Counted from the first letter of the stretch, positions 11,219 to 24,010 are shown. The stretch: 64,000 nt of DNA from Pseudocercospora fijiensis CIRAD86 (GCF_000340215.1 NW_006921532.1:3203337-3267336); one strand, 5' to 3'. Notes: a model not told the origin generated them from the sequence alone. Numbers and translations: made by a program.

Positions 11219-13848
11219 TGCCCGGCGAATACTCAAACATGTCGAAGCGATAGTAGAAAGCGGTAAAGGTTGCTACTAGTCGCGGTCGTAGTAGTAGTCG
11301 CAGTCGGCTAACTTATCGTAGATTAGGTCGCGGCGGCGGCGGCGTTAGTGCTGCTAGCCTATCGCGTTAAGAAGATTAGCTAATATATTAACCTCGAGCG
11401 CCTACGGTTTATCGCAGCCCTATTATACGCGAAGAGCTAATATAGACGTACGATCTATCTCCTATATTACCTACTATCGATACTTTAGTATAAGAGTAGG
11501 ATGCTTACTTTAGTGTCGCCTATACTGTAATTAAGAACGAGGACACGCTACTTCAATAGGTTTAGTAGCTAGTTTAGAATGCCGGCTAGTATAAGGCCGC
11601 CTTAGTATACTATCGCTAGATTATCCGCTACGGTCTTCGTAAGGTCTTAAGACTACTGCATCCTTCGCGCGACTCTAAGCCCTCCGATCTGTAGATTATA
11701 GTAGTTCTCGCCTTAATCTTCGGTTAATAGGATATGCTTATAATCGCTCGTACTAGCGCAGGTAAGGCATTAGTCTTTTAGGCCTTCACCCTCCTAACTA
11801 GTATAATAACTCTCTAGATTGTGCCTCTAACCTAGATTGCAGAAGAATAGGGTACGGATATAGAGCAGGCTATACGCTAGCTCCGTCTAGAAGAACACGC
11901 ACTTGTTAGTATATGCGTATTAACCGCCGATACACTTAAGAAGGACCTAGATATGCTAAAGGACATTAAGAACGGCAAATACAACTATATTATCTACAGC
12001 CCTAAATAAGCTATAACTCTAGCATTTCAAGATGTCGTACGTGCGATTAAGCTAATACTAGGTTTATAGGTATAGGATAAGGCTTATCTTTATCTTAAAT
12101 AGAAGGACTTCTGCAATAGCTACGGTACTATTCATTTGCTTCGGCAGCTAATAAGCATTAATACCGTACTGCTAGCGTGTTCCGCTACAGTCTCCGATAA
12201 GACTAAGAAGTATCTCATTAATAATAGTCTCCGCATCTAGAGTTTAGCTACGCTGTATACGCAGATTATCCGCGGTAGCATTAATCGTCCGGATAGTAAG
12301 TACATCCTTTAAATTCTTAAGCAAACCGAGACCAATAACTTCCGGTATCTATACTTCGTATTGCGTAAGGCAATCGATAATAAGGGCCTCGCAACTCCGG
12401 AGAATATTTAGAAGACAATAATCTTTATCGACGGCCGAGGCTCGGTAGACAAGGGTCGTTTGTAGCTTATACTATAGCTCATTTAGCTTACTAATTATAT
12501 TAAAGAGCCTGCCTAGGGCGACCGCAAGTATATATAGGATAGTACGCCGATAGAGGCTAGAGTACCGTATACGATCAATGTGTACGAGATTATCGGCTTC
12601 TATACCGCTTATATAGCTAAGATCGACAAGGACAAGCGATACTAGGAGTTTAAGAAGCTAGATTCCCGTATCCGCATTCTTTAGGGTATACTAGCGATAG
12701 TAGTTAGTATTAATATCCTAGATATCGAGCTAGTCTACTAGTATAAGTTCCCTATTACTAGGGATCTCGATAATCTTATATAGAAGCTTAGTCGTACGGC
12801 GCGTATTGCTAGTCTTACCGCGCTTGCTATTATCTTCTTACCCTAGTATATCGACGATGCATTTAAGCGTATACCGGCTAAGTCTAACTATCGATCGATG
12901 ATCCTAAGAGAGCCTACTACTATTCCTACTATAAGCACCGCTATAGCTTAGGCTTCGGCCTACTACCTAGTAGCTGTTATACTAGTCCGCCTAAGCTACC
13001 TCCGATATGTTACTATCCCTAGCGAGGATTTTAATAAGGATAATACCGATGCTTTATTCGATAAGTTTAGTATAGACAACGAAGAGGAGGGTAGTAAGGA
13101 GGACGATACTAACGACACGATCTACGGTACTAGCTTAGGTAGCACTAGTAATACTAGCAATCCGGGTCCTAGGCTCTTTATCGACAACCTATTCTATACG
13201 GTAGTAGAGAAAGCGATCGCCGATAACGCAAGCAAGAAGCCTTAGAATTCGAAGGAGATTAGGTAGCGCAACGCTATACCTAATATCTTAAGACATATCT
13301 AGAATACGCGCTATTACCCTAACCCCGAACACCGCCGCTGCTTCCGTACTATAATGCTCTAATTCTATAAGGAAGATTAGTACACATTCCCTCTAGATAA
13401 GGAGGTTGTCGGCACTAAGGACTGCTATAGTATATATAATCTAGAACTACTAGAGCTGCTTTTCTAGAGAGAACCACTACCGACCCCGAAGCCTATTAAG
13501 GCTCTAACTGTAAACTCTATATAGGCCTTTGCCTTGCGAGATCTCTCGAATTAGGTATTATAGCGTATTAAACAGCTCTACGAAGACCTATACGAGAACC
13601 GCATATTCGAGGTCGTACTATCTAACTTCCTAATACCGGATCTAATGCTATAGGATCTATACGAGCTCTTTAACGAGAAGTATAGTAAGGATGTCGAGAG
13701 CTTTAGTAGCGTAGACGAGACTAAGATCGAGGAGCGTATACTAGCATTTATATTATAGCTCCGCGAGAATAATAAGCACTAGAGAGACGTGCTACTATAG
13801 GATCTAGTCTAGGAGATTAATCGTATCGCTAAGTAGGTTCTTTACTAA
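11219..13848 (+). pseudogene. RecQ-like superfamily 2 DNA helicase, RIP-inactivated
   Basis: One + strand frame from an ATG at 11219 reads through about 2.6 kb with stops almost only as TAG at Gln/Trp positions. Helicase motifs occur in order: motif I ARTSAGKALVF (11743-11775), a motif II region where DEAH is expected but DKAY is present (12076-12087), motif III CSATVSDK (12175-12200), motif IV KTIIFIDGR (about 12413-12440), a motif V-like segment (AIVVSINILDIELVY near 12700) and a motif VI-like LSRTAR (about 12785). This arrangement is that of RecQ-family 3'-5' helicases, and among fungal repeats it most resembles telomere-linked helicase genes. DEAH to DKAY needs one TG-to-TA and one CA-to-TA change, both RIP-type, and removes the catalytic Glu and the His. 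The product is therefore dead. Confidence 0.75.
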
Positions 13849-14054
13849 TCGTGCTACCTAGGTTAAGCAAGACAAAAAAGACAAAGCCCAAAAGGCTATT
13901 AAGGAAGCTATAAAGGCTAAAGCTGCCCCCCGCCGCTTTACCTATAGAAGATACTACTAAAGCCCAAGCCCTTCTCAACTAAACATAAAAGGCTATACGC
14001 CCAATAATGAACCGAGCAGAAACTAGCTCAACTTACTTAAGGGGTCCAAAAAAC

Positions 14055-14154
14055 NNNNNNNNNNNNNNNNNNNNNNNNNNNNNNNNNNNNNNNNNNNNNN
14101 NNNNNNNNNNNNNNNNNNNNNNNNNNNNNNNNNNNNNNNNNNNNNNNNNNNNNN
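14055..14154. other. assembly gap (100 N)
   Basis: One hundred Ns, a conventional size for a gap of unknown length. The flanks are repeat sequence, so the true distance cannot be inferred. Confidence 0.99.
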
Positions 14155-14416
14155 TAGAAACTTCGCAAGAATTAGCTTCGCAAGACTTGCCGCCGCTAAT
14201 CGATCTTAGGGTCGTAGTAGACGTACGGCAGAAGACGAAGACTTCGAGGCAGTAGAGCGTCTTTAGCAGCAGGCAGCTCGTCTCTCTAGCCTAGCATCTA
14301 GTCGTCGCTTAAGTCGCTCTGCTCGTCTATCTACGCGTAAGTTAGCTCGTCGGCGTAATATAGGCTAGTAGGAGGGTAATAATAAGGAGGATAAGCTGCT
14401 CTTTAGTCGTTATTAA
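14155..14416 (+). pseudogene. basic Arg/Ser-rich C-terminal tail after the gap
   Basis: After the gap a + strand frame encodes an Arg/Ser/Leu-rich basic tail (for example SSRRLSRSARLSTRKLARRR) and ends at TAA 14414-14416 after KLLFSRY. It follows the helicase on the same strand and may be its C-terminus or that of a separate short gene; the gap prevents a decision. Confidence 0.4.
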
Positions 14417-14689
14417 TTTAGCACAATTACGCTAGCGGTCCTTAGATATAGATAGAAGAGGGAAGAGGGAAGAGTCTCGTATAGGACATAATGCTAGAAG
14501 GATAACATTGAAATAATAGGCGGCGAGTATAGATTAGTAGATTAAGAATGCTTTCTGCTTCTATAGTCGTTCGGGGAGAATCTAATAGTATCTTTAATTA
14601 GTGCTGCTCCTATTACTAGGTCTTTAAACATATAGTAATCCTTATCCGGGTTCAAGACGGCCAACTAGGCGCGGCGTATAGCTTATGCC

Positions 14690-14825
14690 TAGCTAATAGG
14701 CGTTTGTTGTCGTATAGCTATAGCTATAGTAGCTTGTGTCTACTGCTGCTAATAGGCGTTTGTTGTCGTATAGCTATATTACCCTATGCCTACTAATAGG
14801 CGTTTGTTGTCGTATAGCTATATTA
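14690..14825. repeat. three copies of ctaataggcgtttgttgtcg repeat
   Basis: Three copies of a near-identical core of about 31 bp (ctaataggcgtttgttgtcg followed by tatagctata) are spaced roughly 40-65 bp apart. They lie just before the insertion site of copy B; no gene is seen between 14417 and 14885. Confidence 0.8.
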
Positions 14826-14885
14826 GCGTATAAGCGTGTCTAGAAGGATAAGCGTAGTACTTATCGTCGTTACCGGCTAATCTAT

Positions 14886-15082
14886 TATAAGAAGGGTTAT
14901 GTTAGCAGGTAGATAGGGTGGTAGTGAATTAGTTTAGTATTCGATAGAGATCTAGGAGGAGAGGGAGGAAGGTAGGAGAGTTGGCCTAACGCTAAGCGCT
15001 AAGCCCTGCCTAAGGCATTAAGACCCTAGCTTTACTCGGCCTAGTTACATGCTAATTACGTATAGCCTCTTTGGCTATAATA
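14886..15082 (-). repeat. 3' LTR of copy B
   Basis: 197 bp. In element orientation it begins tattatagcc and ends cttcttata, and it matches the LTR at 21821-22017 with scattered C/T and G/A differences. Confidence 0.92.
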
Positions 15083-16315
15083 TACGCTTCCCTTCTAAAG
15101 GCCGCGCCCTCGTAGCCGGTCTTTGTTCTAGTCTTAACCCCTATTGCTGCTAACTTAGCAGGTCTAATAAGCCGCTTAGTCCGCGCTAAATTGAATACTT
15201 AACTACCTAATTATGTAACTATGTTAAACCTTACCTTCTAACACAATGTCTAACTCTAACTGCGCTATCCCTATATATAATAAACTATAAAGTGATATAT
15301 ATCTATAAGAATTGAGGGCCTTCGACTAATTATAATACGAGCGCGTCTTCCCTACTGCAATAGGTAGACGTACGAGGTATTATAGCCCTGCCTCCGCTCT
15401 GCGTAATGTCGTACCGAGTTCTTTGCGTCTACTCTTAAAAGACCTAGTAATGTCCGCTTCCGAGGGTTGTTCTTATTGTTACGAGGGCTATTATTTACTG
15501 TCGTAGTTTTACTAGCCTAAATTAGTTAGGTTTGGTAGCCTTTAAGTGTTAACTAATTATATCCTTTCAAAAAACTCAGTTCTTCTAGTTTCTATAGGTA
15601 AAGGCTATTATAAGTGCAGTAGTAGAGGTTCGCCTCGCTTAAAGGGTTAGATAGATCGAGGAGTAACCTATTGTCCGCAAGATCGACCCCGGCTAGCTTA
15701 GCTCTATAGTTTTGCCCTTAGTCAGTCTATTAGTCGCTTAATCTTTTAACTTAGTTAAAGTTTTGACTTAGCCTTAAAGTTTTAATTAAACCTTTAATAG
15801 GCTTAAAGCTTTTAATCAAAGTTTTGATTAAAGGTGCCTTAGGCTCGTAGTGTAGGTAAGGTTGTGTCTATAGGCGTAGCGACAGCAGTAAGTAATGTTA
15901 ACAATAGTAGCGCTAGTCGTCTTAGCGCTAACTTTACCTTCTTCTAATTTCCTTCTTTAACTAATAACAACTCGGCAATACCGTTACTAATATAGGCGCG
16001 CGCCGTTTCTCCTAATATACCGCCGGCACTATCCGCTACGCGTACGCCTTCGCCGATCGCTTAGGCCTCGAGGCCTCGTTAGAAGAAAGGAACAAGAGGG
16101 GGACTTAAATACTAAGAGGAGGGCCTTATTACGTACGCTAGTAAAGGGGTAGATCCCTTAAAAGAGCAGGCGATTAGTTAACAGTTATAGCGCGTTTGTT
16201 AATGCTTAGTGCGCGTCTACTATAGTAGTGTAGCCTTATTGTCCTAGTTTGTCGGCCTCTAATTAGTTAGCTAATAGCACCCCGGGGGTGCTATTAATCC
16301 TAAGCCTTAGTAACA

Positions 16316-19300
16316 TTACGAGCTTTTAGCCTTCTTCTTGTTCTTCACACTAGTCTAATACTTATCTAATAACTTAGTTATATCTTTAAAAGAGGCTTCA
16401 GCTTCCTACGAGTCCTATTTAGGTAAATAGCCTTGCTATCTTAGCAGGTACTCCTTCTTGCCTTTCCTAGTCCGGTACTGCAGGATACGTTCTACAGACT
16501 ATAGCTCTTTACCGTCGGCTAGTATTTCTTTATATTTAGCAGGGGCTTCTTTATTAGGGTCTCCGCGGTAGTAGTATAGTTTAAGGAGGGAGATATAGAA
16601 GGTGTTATAGATAGTATAGTATAGTAGGAGCTATAACTAATAGGCCTAGCTATTGCCCTTCGGTTCTCGGATTCGGAATAGGCTAATAAACCGTAGTGCT
16701 AGTTTAGGGCGTGTTTTGCTATTAGGTAATAGGTGTTTACGGATGCGGAGGTTCTTTATACTAAGCATAACTATATCGCCTTGCTTGAAGGTCATCGGTG
16801 TGTAGTGTTTGTTATAATAGGCCTTCTAATAGGCCTAGGCCTTTGCTAGTTTGTTAGCTATCTTAGCGTGAATCTCTCGTATCTTTTAAACCCTCTCGAT
16901 AGCCGCTAGTGTTTTAGGGGCTTAACGCGCTTCCCTTTCCTTACGCTCGGCCTCGAGCGAGGTAAATAGGTCTTATAGTAAGGCAGCGTTTTAGCCTATT
17001 ATAGCTATATATAGTAAAACCTTGGTTAATGAATACACGCTATTATTATATACAAATTCGGCCGGTTATAGGAGGTTAACCTAGTCCTCGGGGTTCTTAT
17101 TAATGTAACTGCGCAGGTACTACTATAGGGTAGCATTCTGCCTCTCTGTTTAACCGTTAGTCTATAGATAGAAGGCTGTTAATAGCCGATACTTTAGTCT
17201 TAGCTATAGGTATATTTCGCTCTAATAGTGCGATATAAATGTCGAGCCTCGGTTAGAGACTATCCCTTTAGGGGTTCCCTAATAGGTATAGAAGATGTTA
17301 GTCTATAGCGCCTCTACTATATTAATAGTAGTCTAATCCTTACGCGCCGGGATGTATCGAGCGCCCTTAGTAAATCGATCTACTATAATAAGGATAGTAT
17401 TATACACTTCCCCCCTACGCTTAGTAGGCGGAAGTCCTATAATAAAGTCTATTATAAGCTCTACGAATAGCTTCTTTAGAACAGGGAGTAAAGACAACTC
17501 GCCGAATAGTAAGTGCTTCGGCGCTTTAACTCGTTAATATACGGTATACGTGTTTACGTAGTCCTTTATGTCCCGCTTACTATTCGGCTAGTAGTATGTA
17601 CGCGATAGTAGCTCGTGCGACCTCTCTATGCTATAGTAACCGGCAAGCTTACTATTATAGTGTCGCTTAAGAAGTTCTTGTCGGATCGAATGTTTAGCGG
17701 GGACATAGTATCTGCCCTTAAACTTTAAATAACCTTTATTATCGATCGACTAATTGTTACTCTTACTAGATCGAGTCTTTCGCCTACTTATAAGCTTATC
17801 GATACGTTTAGCAGCAAAGGCGTCCCTCTACTAAGTACGTAATAGCTCGTCTATAAACGATTGACTATCCCTATTTGTAAGGTTATTTAATAGTACCCTC
17901 GCTATTAAACGAGGTACGTATTGTATATATCTAATAGCACTAGCAGCCGGATTAACTGCATTAGTGCTTTAATCGCTGTTACTATATATAGCGATATCGA
18001 CTAGGGAGTTATTATAACTTCTCCTATCTATGTCCTTAGCTCTTGCCTTAATACGCACTATTAATATAGTAAGAGCATTAATATACTTTAAGCCGTCGCG
18101 GAGTCCGGTAAGCCGCTTATCCTACGCGTGCTTATAACAATACGGGCTATAGCAATCTTATGCTATAGGGTTAGAAACAATGAATTAATAGATTGCTAAG
18201 TCCCGCTATCGTAATTAGGTCGCCTCGATAGGCTATTAGTAGGGTTGCTTACGCCTAGCCGATATAATATATCAAAATTAAACCTAGCGAGGTAGACGGC
18301 CTATCTAGCCTATCGACCTATAACCCTAGTAACCTTCGTAATTCTACGGAGGTTGTTATAGTCTATATAGACCTGTATTGTATATTAAGCCCTATCGAGG
18401 TAGTGCCTCTAATGCTTAAAGGCCTCGACAATAGCTAAGAGCTCTTGCTCGTAGGTCTCGTAGCGACGCTTAGCATTAATTATCTTTCTCGAAAAGAAGG
18501 CAATTAGGTGCTAGTAGTAGTTACTGTCTAACTGCTGAGATATTATAGCTAATATAGCGAACTGTAAAGCGTTAGTCTTAATTCGGATCTGCTTGTTTAG
18601 TACAAAATACTGTAACAAAGGGACTTTAGTGAATCGCTTCTTCAAACCGTTAAACGCGGCTTGTGCTCTATTAGTCTATTTAAACTCTCTAGTTGGGTTG
18701 GCCTTGGTTTTAGTAAGCTTAGTTAGGGGCATTATATGCCGTAAATAGCCCTTAATAAAGCGACGATAGAAATTAGCGAAGCCGAGGAATAATTAAAGCT
18801 CCTTAATACTAGCAGGGGTTAGCTACTTAGCAATAGTCTTAATCCGATTAGGATTAGCCTTAACACCCTCGGTTAACACGAGGAAGCTAAGGAAGGATAC
18901 CTCTTCAGTAGTAGAGGTGTATCTAGAGGGTTTGCAGCACAAACTATAGGCCCTTAGGCGATCGAGTACCTTGCGGACTATAGCCTAGTGTTCCGCAATG
19001 TTAGGAGAGTGTATATAAACTAGGATGTTATCTAGGTAAACTATACAGAGGTGATCTAATAGGCCCGAAAGGGCCCGATTAATATAGGACTAGAATGTAG
19101 TAGGGGCATTAGCTAGCCCAAATAGCATAACCAAGTACTCGAAATAGCTATAACGAGTGCGAAAGGCCGTCTTCTATTTATCGCCCTTGCGGATACGGAT
19201 ACGATAGTACGCATCCTTAATGTCTAGTATAGTATAGAAGTAAGCCCTAGAAAGGCGATCGAGGGTCTTATTAATAAGCGGAAGTAGACAGCGGTCTTTA

Positions 19301-20200
19301 ATAGTAACAGTATTAAGTCTACGGTAATCGACGTATAAACGCAGGCTACTATCCTTCTTTAGAACAAATAGGATAGGTGTACTAGCAGGGCTGTTACTAT
19401 ACCGAATGCGGCTATTAGCTAGGTTTTCCTCTAGGTACTTACGTAGTATAGCAAGCTCTCGTTTACTAAGGTTGTAGAGGGGGCTAAAAGGAACCTCTTT
19501 GCCCTCTATAATGTTAATCTTATAATCCGTCTCTTTGAATATAGGCAATGTCGATGATAGGTAGTGTTTAAACATATCAATATAGGTCTCTCGGATAGGC
19601 TCTAGTATACGAGCAAGCTAATTAGGATCTATGCTATTAGGGGGCACAGGCTTATTATTATTACCGAGCAGGTCGACCGTCGGGTTAGCTAGGGTTAGGT
19701 TGCTAATAAATAGGACCCTAATATTATTAGGGCACTCGCTAACATCGATATATTTAATATCCTCTTTCCGAGCGATTCTAAATCGCTATTATTGACTGCC
19801 TAAGTCTATAACTATAGTATAGTACTTAAGAATAGGGTTGCTAATAACAATGTTAGATAGGAGGCTATCTATGTCTACCGCGTAGGCAGTAAAGTTTAGT
19901 AGGCGCTTATTGCCGAGGTCGTCCTTTAGGGCTATATAGACATAGTAGGCCCTATAGGTTAAGTGCCGAGCGTTATTAAACTAAGCAAGGGTTAGTAGGT
20001 TAGTCCTAGGCAGTTGTCGAAGGTCTAATTGCTTAGCTAGGCGATAGCTAATAAGGGCACTAACTGAATTTCCTAGATCTAGTGTAACCTTAGTCTTATA
20101 GTTAGTCCTATACGTGTCCGATACGAGACAGGTACGTATAATAGCTAGTACAATGTCGATAGTCTTACGCCGTATAAGGCTAACAGTTAGTGCGGCGCTT
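16316..20200 (-). pseudogene. pol polyprotein of copy B, RIP-inactivated
   Basis: This has the same domain order as copy A: protease, RT, RNase H, integrase and chromodomain, ending at TAA (16316-16318). The RT core is open at 19174-19575 and is nearly identical to that of copy A, except for a few substitutions such as VPKK to VLKK. The RT active site is again YLDN (19027-19038 on the complementary strand). Stops at former Gln and Trp codons interrupt the other domains. Confidence 0.9.
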
Positions 20201-20204
20201 ACTC

Positions 20205-21640
20205 TTTTTTCGACTAATAAGAAGGCTAGCCTATAGGGGTAGCGTTAGCTACTAAAAGGTGCTTTCGGTGCTTAGCGGTAGTACGGTCGATTCGGGCCTA
20301 GTCCTTAGGTTTGTCGCATTAGCCTAGTAGATAGCTAGTGCTGTTACAATTAAAGCACTTTAGTCCGGTTAGTAGACTGCCGTAGCTGTTGTTGCTACTA
20401 TTGTTAGTCGAGCGATTAGCATTATAGGGATACGAGCCCCTTCTACGGCCCCTGTCGCGGCCTCCTCTATATAGCCGCCGGCTACGGCCTCTTCTACGGT
20501 CGCTATTACTGTTTCCATTGTTAGTATTATTGTTTTAGTAGGACCCTTAGCTATTGCCTCCGCGGGCACTACGATTGCCGCGGTTAGTACTAGCTAGTCG
20601 GATCCTCGATTCTAGTCGTTACTAGAGCTAAACAGCCCGTTTAGCAGTTTCGACTTCGACTATAAATTGAATGCGTGTAAGATTAGCCTGTTTAAATATA
20701 CGGCGGCGGTCCAATTTAAGCACCAATTCCTATCTCAATTTAGGACGTATTTCGGAGATCTAGATAGAATTAGTTTTAGTCGGAAGGTCGTCTTCGAGGG
20801 TCTTTAAATAGGCCTTAAATAAGCGAGCCGATTAATTAGTCTTTTGTTTAGCTCGAAGGTATTAGTCCTAAGCATATTGTTGCCTTAGTATAGGGTTTCT
20901 AAGGGTATCTAGCATAATAGTTTTGTAGGTCTGCTACTAAACAGCGGTCTAATCGTTAAGGGAGTTAAAATAGTTATCCTAGGTACGTTTTAGGTCTCTA
21001 TTAATGTATTATATAGTATAGACGACTAGCGAATAGTCGTCTAGTAGGGCCCTTAGTGCATTCCGCTAGTTCAATTTACAATTACGTATATAATTATTGT
21101 ACTGCTTGCGGCTAGAGCTATTAAATACGGTATAGTCTTTGAGCTTAGTATCCTTCTTTTAAATAGAAGGTCCTACTACTAGTTCTGGTCTAGCAGTAGT
21201 TGTTAGGGCTTCCTATAGGCGGCGAATCTCGAGGAGATTATCCTTTAGCTATTGTTCTTAACGTAGGGTAGTAAGCCTGTTTTAGGTAGCTTCTTAGAGT
21301 CTCCCTACTAGTTAGGGGCTAAAGGCTAGTTAGCTATATCGACGGTTAACAATATTGTTAAGAATGTCGTCGATAGGCAATTCTAGGTCGTTACCTAGAA
21401 TTATAGGTTCTTCTTTAATAGGCTCTCCGGCAGGCTCTTTAGTAGGAGGCACTTTAGTAGGCACTTTAGCGGGAACTGTGCTACTAGCGTTGTTATTGCT
21501 AGCGCTGCTAGCGGCAGCACGGTTGTTGTTGTTTCGTAATAAGCCGGCTATTGTAAGGGGTAATACTAATAATATATTATAGGCCCCTAAGATACGGATA
21601 TAGCGGAATTAGTAGATATCGGCTTAGTGCGATTAACTCG
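20205..21640 (-). pseudogene. gag of copy B, RIP-degraded
   Basis: The region corresponds base for base to gag of copy C. It contains an N-terminal Ser/Ala/Pro-rich stretch, a capsid-like middle part, an Arg/Gly/Asn-rich basic region and a single CCHC-type zinc knuckle near 20320-20365 just before pol. The + strand open frame at 21355-21582 and the minus frame at 20369-20569 are by-products of the skewed composition. Confidence 0.75.
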
Positions 21641-21820
21641 GTATAATAGGCCGTATAGAAGGCCTTGTTTAATAATTGGTACGGTTGTTTCGATAGAATA
21701 GTACGTGTAGGTCCCGTTCTTCGGGCGCAATATAGTTAGATTAGTTATTGTAGCTATACCGCTAAAAGCTTAAAATAAGGACTATCTAGCTACTACCCTT
21801 AAAGGGTAGATCGAATACTA

Positions 21821-22017
21821 TATAAGAAGGGTTATGTTAGCAGGTAGATAGGGTGGTGGTGAATTAGTTTAGTATTCGATAGAGATCTAGGAGGAGAGGG
21901 AGGAAGGTAGGAGAGTTAGCCTAACGCTAAGCGCTAAGCCCTGCCTAAGGCATTAAGACCCTAGCTTTACTCGGCCTAGTCACATGCCAATTACGTGTAG
22001 CCTCTTTAGCTATAACA
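21821..22017 (-). repeat. 5' LTR of copy B
   Basis: 197 bp. In element orientation it starts tgttatagct, keeping the TG terminus, and ends cttcttata. The internal sequence that follows (tagtattcgatctacccttt) is shared with copy C and should contain the primer-binding site, which I cannot assign to a tRNA. Confidence 0.92.
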
Positions 22018-22189
22018 TCTATCTATCCTTAAGCGTGTCCGGAGACTAAATATAGTGCTTATCGTCGCTAGCAATTGTAGCCTTAGGCATTTAACTAGAC
22101 TAGTAGCAGTCGGCGGTAACGTATAGCCGTTATTATTGCCTTGCTATTGTCGTGAATAGCGCAATACTATTAGTAGAGGCAAACCTTAC

Positions 22190-24010
22190 CTGCGATGCGC
22201 TAATATAGACCTACGCTTCCTAGTTTAACTTCTTCTTCTTCTTCTTCTTCTTCTTCTATACGTATACTAACATACTAATACCCCTAGCAACATACTAGCT
22301 ATCGGCTTCTTAGCAACAGTATCGATACCTCTTTATCGCATGTAGGTAGCTCTATAGCGATTAATACCATTCCTTACTAGTTCTACGACTTGCTATCGAT
22401 AGAGCCGCTTATCTAATAGTTGAGGTTCCTCGGCAGGTAGTTTATTTAGTCCTTTTAGTCTCCGATAGGCTTTGTCGACGTAAGACGTTGCGAAGGCGAC
22501 TCTCCTAGCGAGTAGGTTGTTTTCTATAGCTTTAGCGGGCGCCGACTACGTATTTAACCGAAAGAGTATAGTTTTTATTAGATCGTAGTCTTGTCTTAGT
22601 GCAACAAACTGCGGGTCTCGGGTAGATTAGCGGAGGTAAAAACTCTTTAGTAAGGTACACCTATAATGCGGCTAACGGTCTAACTCGGTAAAAACTCTTT
22701 AGTAAGGTATACCTTAAGTAGCGGCTCGATAGCGACTCTCCTACTAAGTAGATAGGATAGGTTCGTAGCATTGCTATAGGCCTAACTCGGTAAAAACTCT
22801 TTAGTAAGATACACCTTAAGTAGCGGCTATAGGCTTCCTACGTTCGGATTCTTTATAGGATAACATACGCGCATCTAGTTAAGTCGGCGTAACGCCTTCG
22901 TTAGGACTATTAGTTATAATAACCTTGGTCGTTACGTAAGGGCCTCTAGTATACTTATTAAGCCCGAAGGCGCTTAGTCTTAGTCTTTACTACTATACGA
23001 CTGTAGCCCTTTACGTATTAAGACTACTATTCGACTATAGTACGTACCGATCCGAAAGCGTATTAAGACTATTATCCGACTACAGTACGCCTCCTTTTGT
23101 TCTAGTAAGCGCATCGACATTGCTATACAACTATAACGCGCTCGACAACCTCTTCTACGGTGTCTCTAACACTAAGGGCGCGTTATATCTATTATTGTCT
23201 AGGTACTAATAGGTATCGCTTTAGCGAATAGGCTATTATATTTCGCTTAATAAGTCCCGTCTTACATACCTTGTCTTCGGTTATACGTACTGTAGTTAGT
23301 AATAGAATGCGCTAATTGCTACGCATGCGCGTATATATACTTGTACTTATTACGCGTACCTATAGCAAATAGGCTATATATAATTCTAGTGTGTTTCGGG
23401 GCGTATACTTCTATAGCCGCTTAGTGCCGCTAGTTAAACAGATCCCTAGACGCAATTGCTCTTATCTATACTATCTTATATAGTAGCTAGTCCTTCTAGT
23501 AGATCGTAACTAAGATTTAAGTAAAGGAGGGCGTTAACGTAAGAGGGCTATTATAGCTTCTCGAAGAGTACTTGCGCTCGATATACGTTATCGCCTCGCG
23601 TATCTATCCTTACCGTATATATTGTAGTGCCTATAAGAGTACGCGGTACAATAAGTATAGTATTAGTGTTAGTATCTCGACTTCTCGACTTCTCGACTTC
23701 TCGACTTCTCGACTTCTCGACTTCTCGACTTCTCGACTTCTCGACTTCTCGGGCTTCAGAGGCGGTTCTTAGTGCCTAAGGCGGCCGTCGTTATCGTGTT
23801 AGACACTTTTACTAGCGCTATTTACTAGAAATACGCTTAATCGACGTATCTCGTCGCAGGCTCGTAGTAGCGTAAAAGTAGTAAAGTCGGTATTATATTT
23901 TATTATAATATACGGAAGGAAGTAGCCGTAACGTTTAATCCCGCTAATTAGGCGCCCTACTATACTAAATCCGGGTCTTAGCGGGACTCGATATCCTAGT
24001 CGCTTCCTCG
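22190..24010. repeat. long direct repeat, left copy (about 1.8 kb)
   Basis: This stretch aligns in the same orientation with 29665-31580. Shared anchors include gctctatagcgattaatacc, tagattagcggaggtaaaaa, gcgttaacgtaagagggcta and ctaaggcggccgtcgttatc, in the same order and at similar spacing. Internal sub-repeats are present: three copies of ggtaaaaactctttagtaag (22635-22815) and several of gtattaagactattatccga (23015-23090). It has no convincing coding capacity. A (ttc)n tract lies at 22230-22256. Confidence 0.75.
23676..23754. repeat. 9-bp tandem repeat (tctcgactt)n
   Basis: About nine perfect copies of tctcgactt lie inside the left direct repeat. The matching place in the right repeat (31275-31315) has only a few degenerate copies, so this tract expanded after the two repeats separated. 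Confidence 0.9.

Larger units (their letters stand above)
14886..22017 (-). mobile_element. Ty3/gypsy chromovirus copy B, complete, with 5-bp TSD
   Basis: This is a full-length element of 7132 bp on the minus strand. LTRs lie at 14886-15082 (3' LTR) and 21821-22017 (5' LTR), each 197 bp. The five bases before it (14881-14885) and after it (22018-22022) are both tctat, a perfect target-site duplication. Gag (about 21640-20205) and pol (about 20200-16316) follow in the usual order. Like the other copies it is saturated with RIP-type transitions. Its insertion split a host repeat whose two halves (14840-14885 and 22023-22080) share motifs such as aagcgtgtc and cttatcgtcg. Confidence 0.95.

Noticed and set aside
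14007..14255. 82-codon + strand frame
   Set aside because: It runs through the 100-N gap, so its continuity is not real.
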